NCBI RefSeq assembly: GCF_020085105.1
Contig: NC_058045.1
Span: forward strand, 11,417,833-11,481,832
Length of the DNA: 64,000 nt
Source of the DNA: Siniperca chuatsi
Taxonomy: Eukaryota > Chordata > Actinopteri > Centrarchiformes > Sinipercidae
Direction of reading: 5' to 3'
In this document: positions 47,838-60,127 of the stretch, one piece after another
Layout of the letters: every line of letters begins with the position of its first letter
Numbering within the stretch: position 1 is the first letter of the stretch
Program-made: the position numbers and the translations under genes
Notes under the pieces: model-generated
What the model was told of the DNA's origin: nothing
Seen by the model: only the letters and a program-made list of their open reading frames with translations
The model's database searches: none

Positions 47838-50800
47838 CTATTCTTGATAGAAGCTCTCTATGACCTTGTGGTACATCTCCAACACGACAGGGCGACGAAG
47901 CTTCATTGTGGGACCTGGAATGAGAAAACAATATAATGAGCAATAGTTCACAGCAGTCTCCAAATTGCATGGCTTTCAATACAAAAAGCATTATCTATTT
48001 AGTATATAATATTGTCTACTGATCGATGTTCTGCTAAATTTACCCAGCTCTCCTCCAGAAACAGAAAAGTCCTTTCTGAGAATAGTCCACTTTTGTATGC
48101 GGTGGGCATTAGAGGTAGCTGCAGAGTTGACTCTGTCGATTCCCTCTTGAATTGCCCGGTACACTTCTTTGTTATTTCCTCCAATGATGTCAGACACTTT
48201 GGTTGCTTGGCTGCCTAGCTGTTGGCAAAACACCACAGCCTCCATACTCAGCTCCTCTGTTGGCTCCATGGTTTCTGTATTGCTACAGCACTGGAACACA
48301 TAATTAAATTCCTGGAATCATATATATATTTCCACATGAATCGTGACTGTGAAAATGAACAATTGCAGTAATTTGTGAAACCAGTTATTTTAATTGCTTC
48401 ACCTCATTTTTACTTCCTGGTTTGTCAAGTCTTTCTGGGGAGTTTGACAAGAAGAACACTAAACAAAAACTACTACAACTGCATTTCAAGTAAGAAAAAA
48501 AGTATTTCAAAGCATTATTTAAAGTAAATGTAAAGGGACTATATATTTCCCTTTGGTACGCACATAGCTGCTGTGTAAATGTTTATTTATGTCCATAGAT
48601 GTTCATCGTGTACAGGTTTATTTGCATAGATACAGTTACATAATATGGTTGATGTCAAGAATACAGTACAGCATACCATTTTCCATTATTTGGATACAAA
48701 CTAATGGCAGATTACCTTTAGGGTCAAAAGCATTGACAAGAATTTCTTCTTGTCTCCTATGAGCATGGCATTGTTGATGATAGGTAGCTCCCTCTTCACT
48801 GCTTCCTCTATGGGAACAGGGGGGACATTCTCCCCTCCAGCAGTGATGATCAACTCTGAATGGAGAGAGAGGGCACCCGGACATTACTGCTGTTTATGAC
48901 TCATTACAAGGACAATGGAGCTGTATCTTCTGTCCAGAACAACATGTGCTCAGGTGTGGGTAATGTACAGACTGTGAGCTGATGACGTAAGACAAGCAAC
49001 TTTCTCACAATAGCCTTATTTGCTCAGATAGCTCTACCTTTAATTCTCCCTGTGATGTACAAGAAACCCTCTTCGTCTATCTTCCCCAGGTCTCCAGAAT
49101 GCAGCCATCCATCTTCATCAAAAGCTTCTCTTGTTTTGTCTTCCACATTGAGGAAACCCATGAAAATGTTACGTCCCCAAAAGCAAATTTCACCTGTCCC
49201 GTCAGAGTCTATGTTGGCCATTTTGTATCGACAGCCAGGCACCACCTTGCCACAGCTGTGTCAGAGAAAAGAATTCTCTCTGTTATTTTATATTCATAAA
49301 ATTCAAATTTAAAGCACTTAAGCATAACAAATTGTACATACAATTGTTACGACCCTTGAATTTTTACCTTGGTAGTTTGTAAGCTTTGGGACCTGACATA
49401 AAGTGGGGTCCTGTGCTCTCACTCATGCCATACGCCTCATACAGCCAGATGTTCAGGCCCAGGAAAAACTGCACTGTTTCACTTCCGATTGGTGCTGCTC
49501 CAGAGAAGAACTTCTGACAGCAAGACAGGCCCAGCTCAGCCCGAAGCTTCTGCAGCACAAAGCTGTCAGCCAGGAAAAAGAGGAATGGTTTCTCATCATC
49601 CCTGAAAAAATAGAAATAAGTGAAATATCAATATAATGAAATAATCTCTCTTTGATTGATCACACGAATTCATGTGTGTTTACTTGTGGGATCATTCAAA
49701 TCCTCAAATGTATTCACATTGCATTAAGAATTATTCACAAAATTCAGGCTTCATCTGAACTTACTTTTGCATGCACTTTTGATTGGCTTCCATACTGACT
49801 GACATTGCCCATGTCACCAGTTTCTTTTTCACATATCCACACTCACTAATTCCCTGTTTTATCTTCTCCATCATCTTCTCCCATACCCGTGGGACACCCA
49901 TGTGGGATGTAGGACAAACTTCTCGCAGTGTTGTTATGAGGCTTCCCTACAAAGAATTATGTACATAAATAGTTTAAAACCATATATTAAATCAGGCAGT
50001 TTCTTCAATTTCTTGCACAGCTAAAATTTTGTTTGTATATTAGTATAATTTATGAGAACAACTCAAGTACTTGCAAGCAATTAATTTTGGGAGGTCTGTG
50101 AAAACAATTGTGAAAAAACCTCTCTGTAGTTGTAACCACAGTAGAGCCTTATCTCATTGCTTTTATCCTTAATTGAGTAAAAGTTTGATTCATGAAAAAG
50201 TGCTTATTCTTAAACAAATTATTTTCACTTTTCAAGCCTGATATCAGACCTTTAAGTTATGCTATTAACCTATGTGTGATCTTGGCATTTTTATTTACCT
50301 TTAAGGCATCTGGCTGTGCAAAGTACACCAGCTCACCCCACTGGATGCCCGTCCAGAGATCATAGATCTGAGCTGCGATGTGGCTGAGAGGCAGGTAGCT
50401 TACTAGTGACTCCTGTTTGGTGTCAGCCGGCTGCATGTTCCCAGCCCTGCTGGCATGATTGGCAGTCCATGTGATCTGAATATTCATCAAAGATTCAGAA
50501 GCCTTGTTTACTTTTTTTCTGCTTTTGCCTATCAAGTAACAATGTGACAAGAAGTTACAACACATGCAACTGCTTGCATAACATCTGACTCTGAATAAGC
50601 ACTGATTAACAATAGTCACATGAAAGCTTACATTGTCATGACTGAGCATGACTCCCTTCGGCTTGCCTGTGGTGCCAGAGGTGTAGATCAGGACGCAGCA
50701 TTGGTTGGCTCTCTGGCTGCTGATGATGTCATCCAGTTCTTCCTCAGAAACATCCAGACCCAGCTCCATGAACTCCTCCCACTGTCCCAAAACAGCAACA

Positions 50801-52444
50801 TACAGCATCATATCCTGAGCTCTGCAGTCTCTTTGACCAATATCATTTCATGTCAGGAGAACTTACAGAGTAAAGATTGGAGCTCTTCTGCTGGGGGTGT
50901 CCACTGTACTGCACTATGGCTTTCAGATGGGGCAGTCTGTCACATATCTATGGTATCAAGGGTGAGAAATTTACCTCAGCATGTTTTGCATGTGGGTAAA
51001 GACCTTTATATATTTAAGTAACAGTACCTGCAGGATTTTATCCAATTGCTTTTGGTTTTCCACCACAATAATGTTGGCTTTGGAGTCACTAGCCACGTAG
51101 TGGCAAGCTTCTGGTGAGTTTGTGGCATAAATTCCTGTCATTATCCCCCTGTAGGAAGAATACAGGTCATTATAGACATGGGAGAGAGAAATAAGTTAGT
51201 GAATGTCATTGCAACAGTAGCATGTAACACATGAAATAATGATAACAGCACAATAACGACTACACAGTGTTTTTGGGTTACAGGCTGATTCAGGTCAGTG
51301 CTTAGTGTTATGCAAGTCTGGTTGTTGCTGTAGGATGTGTCTTTCTCACCCTGCCATGATGGCACCGACTGCAGAGAAGAACCATTCTGCTGAATTGAAT
51401 CCTAATATTGCCACTCCATGGAATCGCTCTAAACCAAGCTGCACACATTAACAAAACGATTTTTATTTCATTTTTTACAAATCTGATCATAGATAGTACT
51501 CAAAACTTGTCAGTTAGTATGTACTGTAGATATTAAGTTCTCTTTTTGTATAACATACCTTTATAAAGCTCCTGGCTGCTCTCCGGCATAATTGATAATA
51601 CTCTAAGAAAGTTATCTTTTCCCATTTGTTGTTCTTCTTGCTGGCGAGTGCGTACATGTTTCCATATTTTTCAACTGAGGCTTTGAACATTTGGTGAACT
51701 GTGACAGGTTCCTCTGGACACCCGTCTTCAATTCTCAGTCTTACTGAACCTTTAGCATCAGTAGTCCAGAGAGAATGAGCTGGAGCAAGAGGTGTGCCAG
51801 CAAACTCCTCTTCTATGTTTTTCTTTCCTGAGATGTGAGAGAAAACAAATCTGAAAAACAAATGTAGTCCCTCCCACAAAGGAATAAAAGCCGTGTGTGT
51901 GTTACCATACCAGTGTTAGACCCAGACCCATGTGCTCATAACTCACCTACAGAGGCATGTTCTTCACTATCTGTCTGATCGTGTGCCATAGACTCCTGAA
52001 CACTGAAACACACAGAGGAAACATGGGCTCCAAACAGCTCATATACACTCCACCTCACATTGTGGCAAATGTTTGGGCTGCTGTTCACTCCATCACATGG
52101 GTCTAATTTGCTGCATTGTTTACCCAACACAATGTCAGGCTTTTGGCACAGCTAAATTCCCCTTGCTTTGTTTGACTGTTTGTTCTCACTCATTAAAACC
52201 ATTATTCTGATGCATATTTAGTTTGATTTACCTAAAGAATTTGGAAGTAAAGGTTGCAAACCTTCTATGTCATAAAATACTCTCTAATTTAGTGAACTAC
52301 TAAATGAGACTACATTGACTTCTCCATTCCTTATCTATATTGGTAGAGTGGTGGCACAGGGCCATTTTAGTACAAAGCAACAAAGGAACATTCATTTGAC
52401 AACTTGGGCAAAAGTGTCGATAAAGAATACAGACTAACAAAAGT

Positions 52445-52508
<64 letters not shown>

Positions 52509-55010
52509 CACAATTTATATAACACTTTTCAGACCAATCAAATGCAATTCAAAGTGTTTTACAAGGGATTGACAAAATTTAGGATATGAAAAATGGATTT
52601 AGACTAATGCACACTAAAACAATCAAAAAACTAAAAGTTAAATTAATAAAACAATAGAATATGTATAGTTAAGATAGTAAAAAAATCAATAAATCAATAA
52701 TAAAAGTAAAATATTAATAAAATAAAATAAATAGATAATAATGATAAAATACATATAAATAATAAAACCATAAAATTATAAATAATATTAAAGTAAAAGC
52801 CAGACTAAATAGATGGGTTTTTAGTTTACGTTTAAAAAATATCAATGTTTTCAGCTGCTCTCAGATCCTTTGGAAGGCTGTTCCAGTGGCTTGGATCATC
52901 GTGGCTGAATGCAGCATCTCCAAATGTTTTTGTTCTGCTTTGTGGAACAGCTAAAAGAGAAGAACCGGAGGATCTAAGGGGTCTTCCTGGTTCATAAACT
53001 AAAAGCATTCCTGAGAGGTAGTCTGGTGCAAGGTCACGTAGTGCCTTATAAACTAACAAAAGAATTTTAATATCAATACGAAAACTAACAGGTAACCAGT
53101 GTAAAGACTTTAAAATAGGTGTAATGTGTGCTCTCCTTTTGGTCTTAGTCAGCACTTGTGCGGAAGAATCTTGAACTAATTGTAGCTGATTTATTGTTTT
53201 CTTTGGTAGACCAGAAAGGAGAGCGTTACAGTAGTCTTGCCTGCTGGTTATAAAAGCGTGCATCAGTCTCTCTGTGTTGCACAGAGAGAAAAATGGCCTC
53301 ACTTTGGAGATGTTTTTCAAATGACACCCCACACATGAGCCTTGAAATTGAAATCAGTCCATAATCAATCCTAGATTTCTAGCTTCTTGGCTTCATGTAC
53401 AAATTAAAAAGTATGGGTCCTAAAATTGATCCTTGTGTTACCCCACAGGTAATCTCATAATATTTTCTTCTGTAAAGATATGAGATAAATCAGTTGAAAG
53501 CAATTCCAGACAGGCCAACATGCTCACTTAATCTGTATAAAAGAATGTGGTGGTCCACAGTATCAAAAGCCAAGTAACACCAGAACCGAAGGCTAGTTGT
53601 TGTCAAGATTTGTTCTGATATCATTACTTTTAGCAGGGCTGTCTCTGTGCTGTGATGTGTCCTAAAACCTGATTGAAACATTTCCAATTTAGTGCTTGAG
53701 TTTAAAAAGGTACTTAGCTGATTAAAAACTTAAATTGCTGGGTGTTCAAATATCGAGGTTCCCTTTCTTTAAAAGATGTTTTACTAAAGCCATTTTAATA
53801 TCAGTACCTACCAAGATGTAGGGAGTGATTTACTATGGCAAGGATGTCTTCAGATACAGAATTAAAACTAGTTTTTAAAAGGGAGGAAGGAATCGGGTCA
53901 AGTGAACATGTGGAGGGTTTCAGTTCTTTTACAATTTTCCTCAGAATTTCAGCATCAACCAAGTCAAAACGTTCCAACTTAACATCACTCTGTACACAGA
54001 TTATAGGTAAAAGTGCAGTGTGCTTGTACTGCTGGCAGATACCAGATCTAATGTTGATTATTTTCTCCCTGAAGAAGCCAGCAAACTCTTCACATTTAGA
54101 ACCTGGAAGCTTGATACTGTAGTTAGTTGTGGGATTTACCAGAGAATCTATTGTATTAAAAAGCAATCTGGGACTGTGAATGTTGGTGTTTATCAGTTTT
54201 GAGAAGTACGCTTGCCGTGATTTTCGAATTGCATTTTTGTAATTTTTCAGTTTTTCTGTGAGTATATTGTGATGTATTACTAATATGGTTTTTCACCATC
54301 AGCGCTCAGCAATTCTGCAGTCTCTTTTTAGTTCCATGGTTTGACTATTTTTCCATGAGGCAGCCTTTTTGTAGTTATTTTCCTGGTTGTAATTAGAGCA
54401 ACGGCATAAAGCACTGTTTTCATTTTATCATTAAAATCATTAACTAAGTCTTTTTTTTTAACTAAGACGTTTATTTTATTAAGTTGCAATATGTGATGTA
54501 AGAGTTGTGGCTACTTCACATCACAATACGTTCTGTGGTACTTGGCAGAAAAAGATCAAAACTGTTAAAAAACATGCAGTGGTGGTCAGACAGAGCCAGT
54601 GACAGAAGATATATTGATGTTCAGACCACATGATATAAATAAATCTAGCCATACATTCCAACAATTCTAAAAACTCTTTGGTATCTGCCATAGTAATCAG
54701 TGACTAAATCTGTTCCAACAGTCATCACTTTTCACTTTAATTAACTTTAATTTTGTATTGTAGTGAATTTGCATGCTAACTGGTGAATCTGGTTAATTCA
54801 ACCTTAACTGGAAAGTATTATGACCTCTCCCACAGCTAAACTGAAAATATACAGATGAATTGTTAAACTACTATTTAAGGGTATTAATGTAGTCTGATGA
54901 GACTATAGCATCTCCTCATCCTCTAGATTAAAGAAACAAAAAAGTTAAATTTAGGTTTCTTACCTTGTTACAAGCTGAACATCTCCCTTTCCTTCATCAG
55001 GAAATTCCAT
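47838..55010 (-). CDS. acsbg1: Long-chain acyl-CoA synthetase, bubblegum family member 1
   Basis: Fourteen coding exons chain in frame: 55010-54964, 52002-51947, 51827-51559, 51438-51350, 51148-51028, 50947-50867, 50781-50632, 50475-50299, 49946-49765, 49601-49368, 49255-49038, 48855-48716, 48290-48044, 47914-47838, giving 695 residues (human ACSBG1 about 724). The AMP-binding signature YTSGTTGKPKG falls at about residues 254-264. Other family motifs are present: LPLSHIAAQIYDLWTGIQWG, AYGMSESTGPHFMS, GWLHSGDLG, YITGRIKELIITAGGENVPP. The enzyme activates long-chain fatty acids with ATP and CoA. The bubblegum group is confirmed by the end GGELGPTMKLRRPVVLEMYH. I name it acsbg1 from its place between idh3a and dnaja4. 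An in-frame ATG at 51989 in exon 2 is an alternative start. Intron 1 holds a LINE relic. Confidence 0.95.
52446..52508. repeat. (TCAA)n microsatellite at a LINE tail
   Basis: About fifteen uninterrupted TCAA units, TTGA on the minus strand. It directly follows the minus-strand 3' end of the LINE relic, so it began as the element's tail and then expanded. Confidence 0.95.
52509..54660 (-). mobile_element. 5'-truncated LINE relic (L2/CR1-like) in acsbg1 intron 1
   Basis: On the minus strand the region reads as a broken reverse transcriptase ORF. An SDHHCMFF-like block lies near 54590, LKPSTCSLDPIPSSLLKTSF near 53890, FQSGFRTHHSTETALLKV near 53660, FDTVDHHILLYRLSEHVGLS near 53530, and the C-terminal TSRQDYCNALLSGLPKKTIN and LKSLHWLPVSFRIDIKILLL in 53250-53050. 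Frameshifts and gaps separate these parts. The 3' UTR ends TATATAAATTGTGTGATTGA and runs into the TTGA tail. It lies in the same orientation as acsbg1. Confidence 0.85.
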
Positions 55011-56227
55011 ACTGTTAGTTGGTAGATGTCCTGGTATTGTGGCTACAGGTTATGTAGGACCAAGCCTCTGGATTTGCTCAAAGGAGACACTTTTCAAAAT
55101 CTGACTGGTGTGAAACAGAAACTCTTTAATAATAACACATGTATTTTTCAGGAACTAGTAAACTAAAAATGCAGTTTCACAAGCCTCGTGAATCCATTAA
55201 TGGTTGCGAAACAAATCAGAAAGTCCACGTGTGCAGTGGATTGGACTGCTCGCTCAAGACCATGTCCTGAATTTAAATCAGTTAAGTCTTTTCATATGTA
55301 AAACTGATTATTATCTTCCCTTAAATCACACACAGAATGGTAAAAACCCAAATCATAACAATACTATACTTTCACCAAGGTATGTGAGTTGGATGGAAAT
55401 TATAATAGCACAATATTTAAATTTAAGTATTTCAAAGGTTGATCAATTGGGTTTGTATGTGGCTCCTACTCTACAGACAATCTCAGTTCATTGAAAAAGT
55501 TGCATAGAGCTTTAATACTTAATTTAACAATTTTGGAGCCCCTTTTACATACTTCAAACCCTGTGGTCTTTAGCCAGTCAAGGCAGCTGTTAATTCTAGA
55601 TCAACAACAATTAGACAAATGCATTACATTTTGCAGTTATGCAATCATCCTTGCATCCTTGGTGTGCAATATTTATGGCTGTTATGTGATGGCATAGGTC
55701 CCCAAGAGTCTTCTGCAAAAGCAGGAATACTTTCACTAATTCAGTTAGTGCAGTGTGAAAGAAAACTATAGCCCAGGTATCAGTGGCTATTTTGATAAAT
55801 TTTGCCATTCTTTCCTCTGAGTTATTTCAATTCCTCTCCCTATACAGTATCCTTACAGGCATACTTTAATAAATATATAGCAGAGCCAGCCCAAAGCATA
55901 TTTTCTTATTGTTGTTAATTTTTCTGACAGGTGGTAAATATTTATCAAAGTGGACTTCCAAAGGAGCTTAAAAATAAATTAGGTCATTATGCCAACTGAG
56001 GTAGCTCATTCTGTCGAACTGAGCCCTTCTGATACAGTATATAGTCCCTATGTGACAGAAAGACCTTATTTTATATAAAGCATGTACTACTTGTAGTCCA
56101 TTCTAATTTACTTCCTGACAGACTTTTGATAAACTTCCCAAACCCTGTAGGAATGTTCTGAAATTACCCCTGCTACTTTTGTTCAAAGTAGCTGTTTTAC
56201 ACGAAATGCTTTAGGAGCCCTTGACCC

Positions 56228-56760
56228 TAGTGGTGGAATGTAAGTGCATTTACTCAAGTACTGTACTTCAGTACAATTTTGAGGTAGTTCTACTTTACTT
56301 TAGTATTTCCATTTTATGCTTTATACTTCTACTTCACTACATTTCAGAGGGAAATATCGTACTTTTTACTCCACTACATTTATTTAATAGCCTCAGTTAC
56401 TAGTTATTTTTTACATTTATATTATTAATAAAAAAATATAGTTAACAAATAAATTCTCATTATAGATTAAGCTATTCAGCAGTATATAATATCTTAAATA
56501 CCAATAATAACATCTTATTAATTCATCTATAATTATAATCCAATTATATAATAGCCTATATATATATTCCGAATAATAATAATAATAATATCATTATGTA
56601 TAACAAGGACTTTTACTTTTGATCCTTTAAATACATTTTGCAGTGAGTACTTGTAAAATTGTGAATGCAGGACCACTTGTAACATTTTCTGCACTGTTGA
56701 ATTGGTACTTTTACTAAAGTAAAAGATCTGAGTAGCCTAAGTTACTTCTTCCACCTTTGC
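56228..56760 (+). mobile_element. Full-length MITE of a common percomorph family
   Basis: The left end TAGTGGTGGAATGTAAGTGC and right end ACTTCTTCCACCTTTGC carry imperfect terminal inverted repeats around GGTGGAA/TTCCACC. The interior is the familiar AGTACTGTACTTCAGTACAA, CACTACATTTCAGAGGGAAA and TACTTTTTACTCCACTACAT. It has no transposase and is non-autonomous. It ends only about 175 bases before the dnaja4 heat-shock element. Confidence 0.8.
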
Positions 56761-56891
56761 TTGACCCACTGACCTTTTATCTACACTATACCAAACCAAG
56801 GTATTGTGGACTTTCGAAGAATAATATATAACAAGCTGATCTGGCAACCTTCAGCCCCCCCTCCCTCTTGCCTTTTTTCCGCTCAGGTCTT

Positions 56892-56899
56892 TTCTAGAC
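56892..56899. promoter_or_regulatory. Degenerate heat-shock element half, TTCTAGAC
   Basis: TTCtaGAC matches nTTCnnGAAn at five of six fixed bases, 36 bases upstream of the better element at 56936. It may add a weak HSF1 contact. Confidence 0.35.
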
Positions 56900-56935
56900 T
56901 CCGCAGTCCCAGCCCCCTCTTCTCAGAGCTCTCCA

Positions 56936-56943
56936 GAAAGTTC
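56936..56943. promoter_or_regulatory. Heat-shock element in the dnaja4 promoter
   Basis: GAAagTTC is a perfect inverted pair of the HSF1 recognition unit, and the preceding unit reads CTC instead of TTC at the right spacing. It ends 17 bases before a TATA-like box, a normal position for a heat-inducible promoter. Confidence 0.65.
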
Positions 56944-56959
56944 TGCACTGTGGAGCGGC

Positions 56960-56967
56960 TATAAGAG
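56960..56967 (+). promoter_or_regulatory. TATA-like box of dnaja4
   Basis: TATAAGAG lies in GC-rich surroundings just after the heat-shock element. It predicts transcription starting near 56990. A first untranslated exon would then run to the donor AA|GTAAGT at 57034/57035 and splice to an acceptor just before the start codon at about 57431. Confidence 0.6.
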
Positions 56968-57075
56968 CCAGCCATCTTCCTTCACCAGCCTCAGTTACTC
57001 GAGGGAAAGCTAGCATTGTAATAACACCTGCCAAGTAAGTAACATAACACTATACTATAATTTGAAGGAAAGTAT

Positions 57076-57092
57076 GGTGTGTGTGTGTGTGT
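57076..57092. repeat. Short (TG)n run in the dnaja4 5' UTR intron
   Basis: About eight TG units, located between the putative non-coding first exon and the first coding exon of dnaja4. Confidence 0.85.
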
Positions 57093-57451
57093 TTGTGTAA
57101 AGTGTATGGTTGACAGGAATTGTCATTTAACCACATGCGCTGCCTATGTTAACGTTTACTCACGTTGGTTGTTTGAGGCATATGTTTACTGTTATAGACA
57201 GTGTTTTAGCCATGGGTTAACGTTATATTTATAATATATTTAAGCTCAGGTTTAGCGGCCGTGAGCTTTGTTATCGGGTAATATTAGCTAACGTTAATTT
57301 GGAGGATTTGGGTTAGAGGTAGAGTTATGTGGCTACTTCGCTTACTTTATCATTGGATCCCAACGTGAACACCTCTTGGATAATAATTGACATCTTTATG
57401 TAGGTTAATATGTTAATGTGTTTCTGGTTTATTTAGTTTTAGGTTGTCACC

Positions 57452-59691
57452 ATGGTTCGCGAGACCGGCTACTACGATCTCTTGGGCGTCAGCCCCAAAG
57501 CCTCGCCGGAGGAAATCAAGAAAGCCTACAGAAAACTCGCATTGAAATATCACCCTGACAAGAACCCCAATGAAGGAGAGAAGGTGAGTTAGCGTTACAT
57601 ATAGCGTTAGAGACCTTAATGGCGTCCCTGCAGCCGTTTATGGACCGCTGGAAGTGCCCTTTCTAATTTTAAACCGCACGCCTTGTTGAATTGACAGCGG
57701 GAACTTTCTGGAATGATCTAGTCGCAGCTCCTCTGTTAGGTACAGGGACATTAGTCCTCCTGATACTGGGTTGAAATGCTTCAGGCTACAATATTAGGAA
57801 GTTGTGAAATTAATGTTTAAAATAAAATGAATGAAGTGCTCGTTCACTGTCCTTGTAGACTATATCTTAACACTTAAGGGCTCATTAGGCTGAATTTGGA
57901 AAGAACTTGTTTTGACACATTACAGATGCCAGTCATCTGCACATTCAGTGGCATTATTATAAAATATGTTGAAAATGTGCATTAAGTAATCCTAGAAACA
58001 TGAAACTAATATCAGTCATTACAATTTACTAGAGAGTATAGTGCAGTGAATCATTATTTATGAAAGCTTTAAATGCAGTCTTGTTTTTCAAAAAATGATT
58101 TCATGTTTTTTTGTTTTATTTCCACAGTTCAAGCATATATCTCAAGCATATGAGGTGCTGTCAGATCCACAGAAGAGAGACTTGTATGACCAAGGAGGAG
58201 AACAAGCAATCAAAGAGGGAGGCATGAGTGGAGGAACTTCCCCAATGGACATTTTCAACATGTTCTTTGGAGGTGGAGGAAGGATGCAGAGAGAGAGAAG
58301 GGGTACGATATATTTTATTAGTTTTATAAGTAACCTAGCAGAAGGCTGTTTGTAATTTTATAATTCAAATACCTGTAACTTTTTAACTTGCATGCATCTG
58401 CCTTTCCTGTAGGGAAGAATGTCATCCACCAGCTTGGCGTGACACTGGAGGAGATGTACAAAGGAACCACCAGGAAGCTTGGACTTCAGAAGAATGTAAT
58501 TTGTGAAAAATGTGATGGTACGTAGTGTTGTATAGTTTTTTTTTTTTCTGTAAATCCCATATACAATAAATTGTTCAAAAGTTCAGTAAATTACATTTTC
58601 TTGTTTATTACAGGTTATGGTGGGAAGAAAGGTGCCTTGGAGAAGTGCTCAAACTGCAAAGGAAAAGGAGTACAAATCAAGGTGCAACAGATTGGGCCAG
58701 GCATGATTCAGCAGATCCAAAGCATGTGTGCAGACTGCCAGGGACAGGGCGAGAAATTTAACTCAAAGGACCGCTGCAAGAACTGCAATGGACACAAAGT
58801 AGAACGAAAGAAGAAAATTCTTGAAGTTCACATCGACAAAGGTAAGTTTTACTCACATTTTAAAAGAAAAGTTGTAGTTAGTATACATGTGTTTTGCAAC
58901 GTAAACTAAACTGAAGATAAATGTGTTGTGCAGGTATGAAAGATGGTCAGAAAATTACATTCAATGGAGAAGGCGACCAGGAACCTGGACTGGAGCCTGG
59001 AGATGTAATCATTGTGCTGGATCAGAAGGAGCACCCCGTTTTCCAGAGACAAGAGGATAATTTGATAATGAAGATGAACATCAAACTTGTTGAGGCCCTG
59101 TGTGGTTTCAGGAAGACCATTCAAACATTAGACAACAGAACACTCATCATCAACTCGCAGCCAGGTAAGTGACTGAGATAGGCTGGTCTCCAGTGCTGGC
59201 TTGCTTGTTTTTTTTTTTGGGAGACAATATTTGTATTTCAAATTTAATGAACATCTTGTTTTTTTTATCAACAGGTGAAGTAATCAAGCACGGTGACATC
59301 AAATGTGTTCAGAATGAGGGCATGCCAATTTACAGAGATCCTTATGAAAAGGGACAGCTGTTCATTCAGTTCCAGGTAAGACTCTGAACGCAAAACATTT
59401 CAGCAGTGTGACACAGCTGGATTTAAATTTAAATCTCTTTGTTATAGAGAAAGCTAATTGTAATTCATCCCGCAGGTGGAATTCCCAGATAAAAACTGGC
59501 TCCCAGAGCATCTCATGTTCCAGCTGGAAAGACTGCTTCCTCCCAGGGAGGACGTGATGATGACTGATGACGTGGAGGAGGTGGAACTCTGTGAGGTGGA
59601 TGTGCGGACAGAACAGAAAAACAAAAGTAGGGAAGCTTATGAGGAAGATGAGGAGGGTCCCAGAGGCGGAGTGCAATGTCAGACACAGTAA
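57452..59691 (+). CDS. dnaja4: DnaJ (Hsp40) co-chaperone subfamily A member 4
   Basis: Seven coding exons chain in frame: 57452-57583, 58128-58302, 58413-58517, 58614-58841, 58934-59164, 59275-59375, 59476-59691, giving 395 residues (human DNAJA4 about 397). The J domain has the HPD motif at residues 34-36, which stimulates Hsp70 ATPase. A glycine-rich segment ([12 protein letters not shown]) follows, then four zinc-binding CxxC motifs ([28 protein letters not shown]), and the substrate-binding C-terminal domain ([18 protein letters not shown]). The end GVQCQTQ is a CaaX box for farnesylation, as in type A DnaJ proteins. I prefer DNAJA4 to DNAJA1 because of its place beside acsbg1. The ATG is in a good context (CACCATGG). 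The promoter and intron 1 carry heat-shock elements. Confidence 0.95.
57701..57713. promoter_or_regulatory. Perfect three-unit heat-shock element in dnaja4 intron 1
   Basis: GAActTTCtgGAA fits nGAAnnTTCnnGAAn exactly, and the next unit, ATC in place of TTC, is one mismatch away. Three correctly spaced units are enough for an HSF1 trimer. It lies about 120 bases into the intron after the first coding exon. Confidence 0.7.
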
Positions 59692-60085
59692 TCATAGTCT
59701 ATGATAAAGGTTGTAGAGTGTGTGGATTTTCTTTGTACATTTTTTTTTTTTGTGATTGACATGCCTTTTACAAAGTAATATACTGCAAATTAGTAACATT
59801 ATGTTTAAAGCTGTTGCCAATGCCATTTTTTTTTTGAGCAACTCCTGGGACACAGATATGCAAGTGGGGTATTCGTTTCACATTTTATTTGTGCTCCAAG
59901 TTATCAAAACTGTATTTTGGTGTTACTGTCTTTTATGTTCTCTATTTAAAATCCATGTCTCTTTTATATGTACATGTTTCCTAAGAAATCTATGGCACAA
60001 ATGTTTTCTTTAATTCAGAAAGGACTAATTGTATGCTTTCTGTGAAGGTAATTTCAGTCATGACAAACATTTTTGGTTATTTCTC

Positions 60086-60091
60086 AATAAA
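60086..60091 (+). terminator. Poly(A) signal of dnaja4
   Basis: AATAAA about 395 bases after the dnaja4 stop codon, the first canonical hexamer in the UTR, followed by a T-rich stretch. Confidence 0.7.
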
Positions 60092-60127
60092 AGTCCCAGA
60101 ATGCTTCAAATTTTACTTTCAACTTTC

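Larger units (their letters stand above)
55011..56930. other. Divergent intergenic region, acsbg1 / dnaja4
   Basis: It contains the acsbg1 5' leader, AT-rich unique sequence, and a full-length MITE at 56228-56760. Small open frames here (for example 55204-55494) have no recognised homology and no splice partners. Confidence 0.5.

Noticed and set aside
52404-52589. Frame with repeated INQS units
   Set aside because: It is only the translation of the (TCAA)n microsatellite.
56811-56822. TTTCGAAGAAT considered as another heat-shock element
   Set aside because: The GAA unit is not at the two-base spacing required by nTTCnnGAAn, so it does not fit the consensus.
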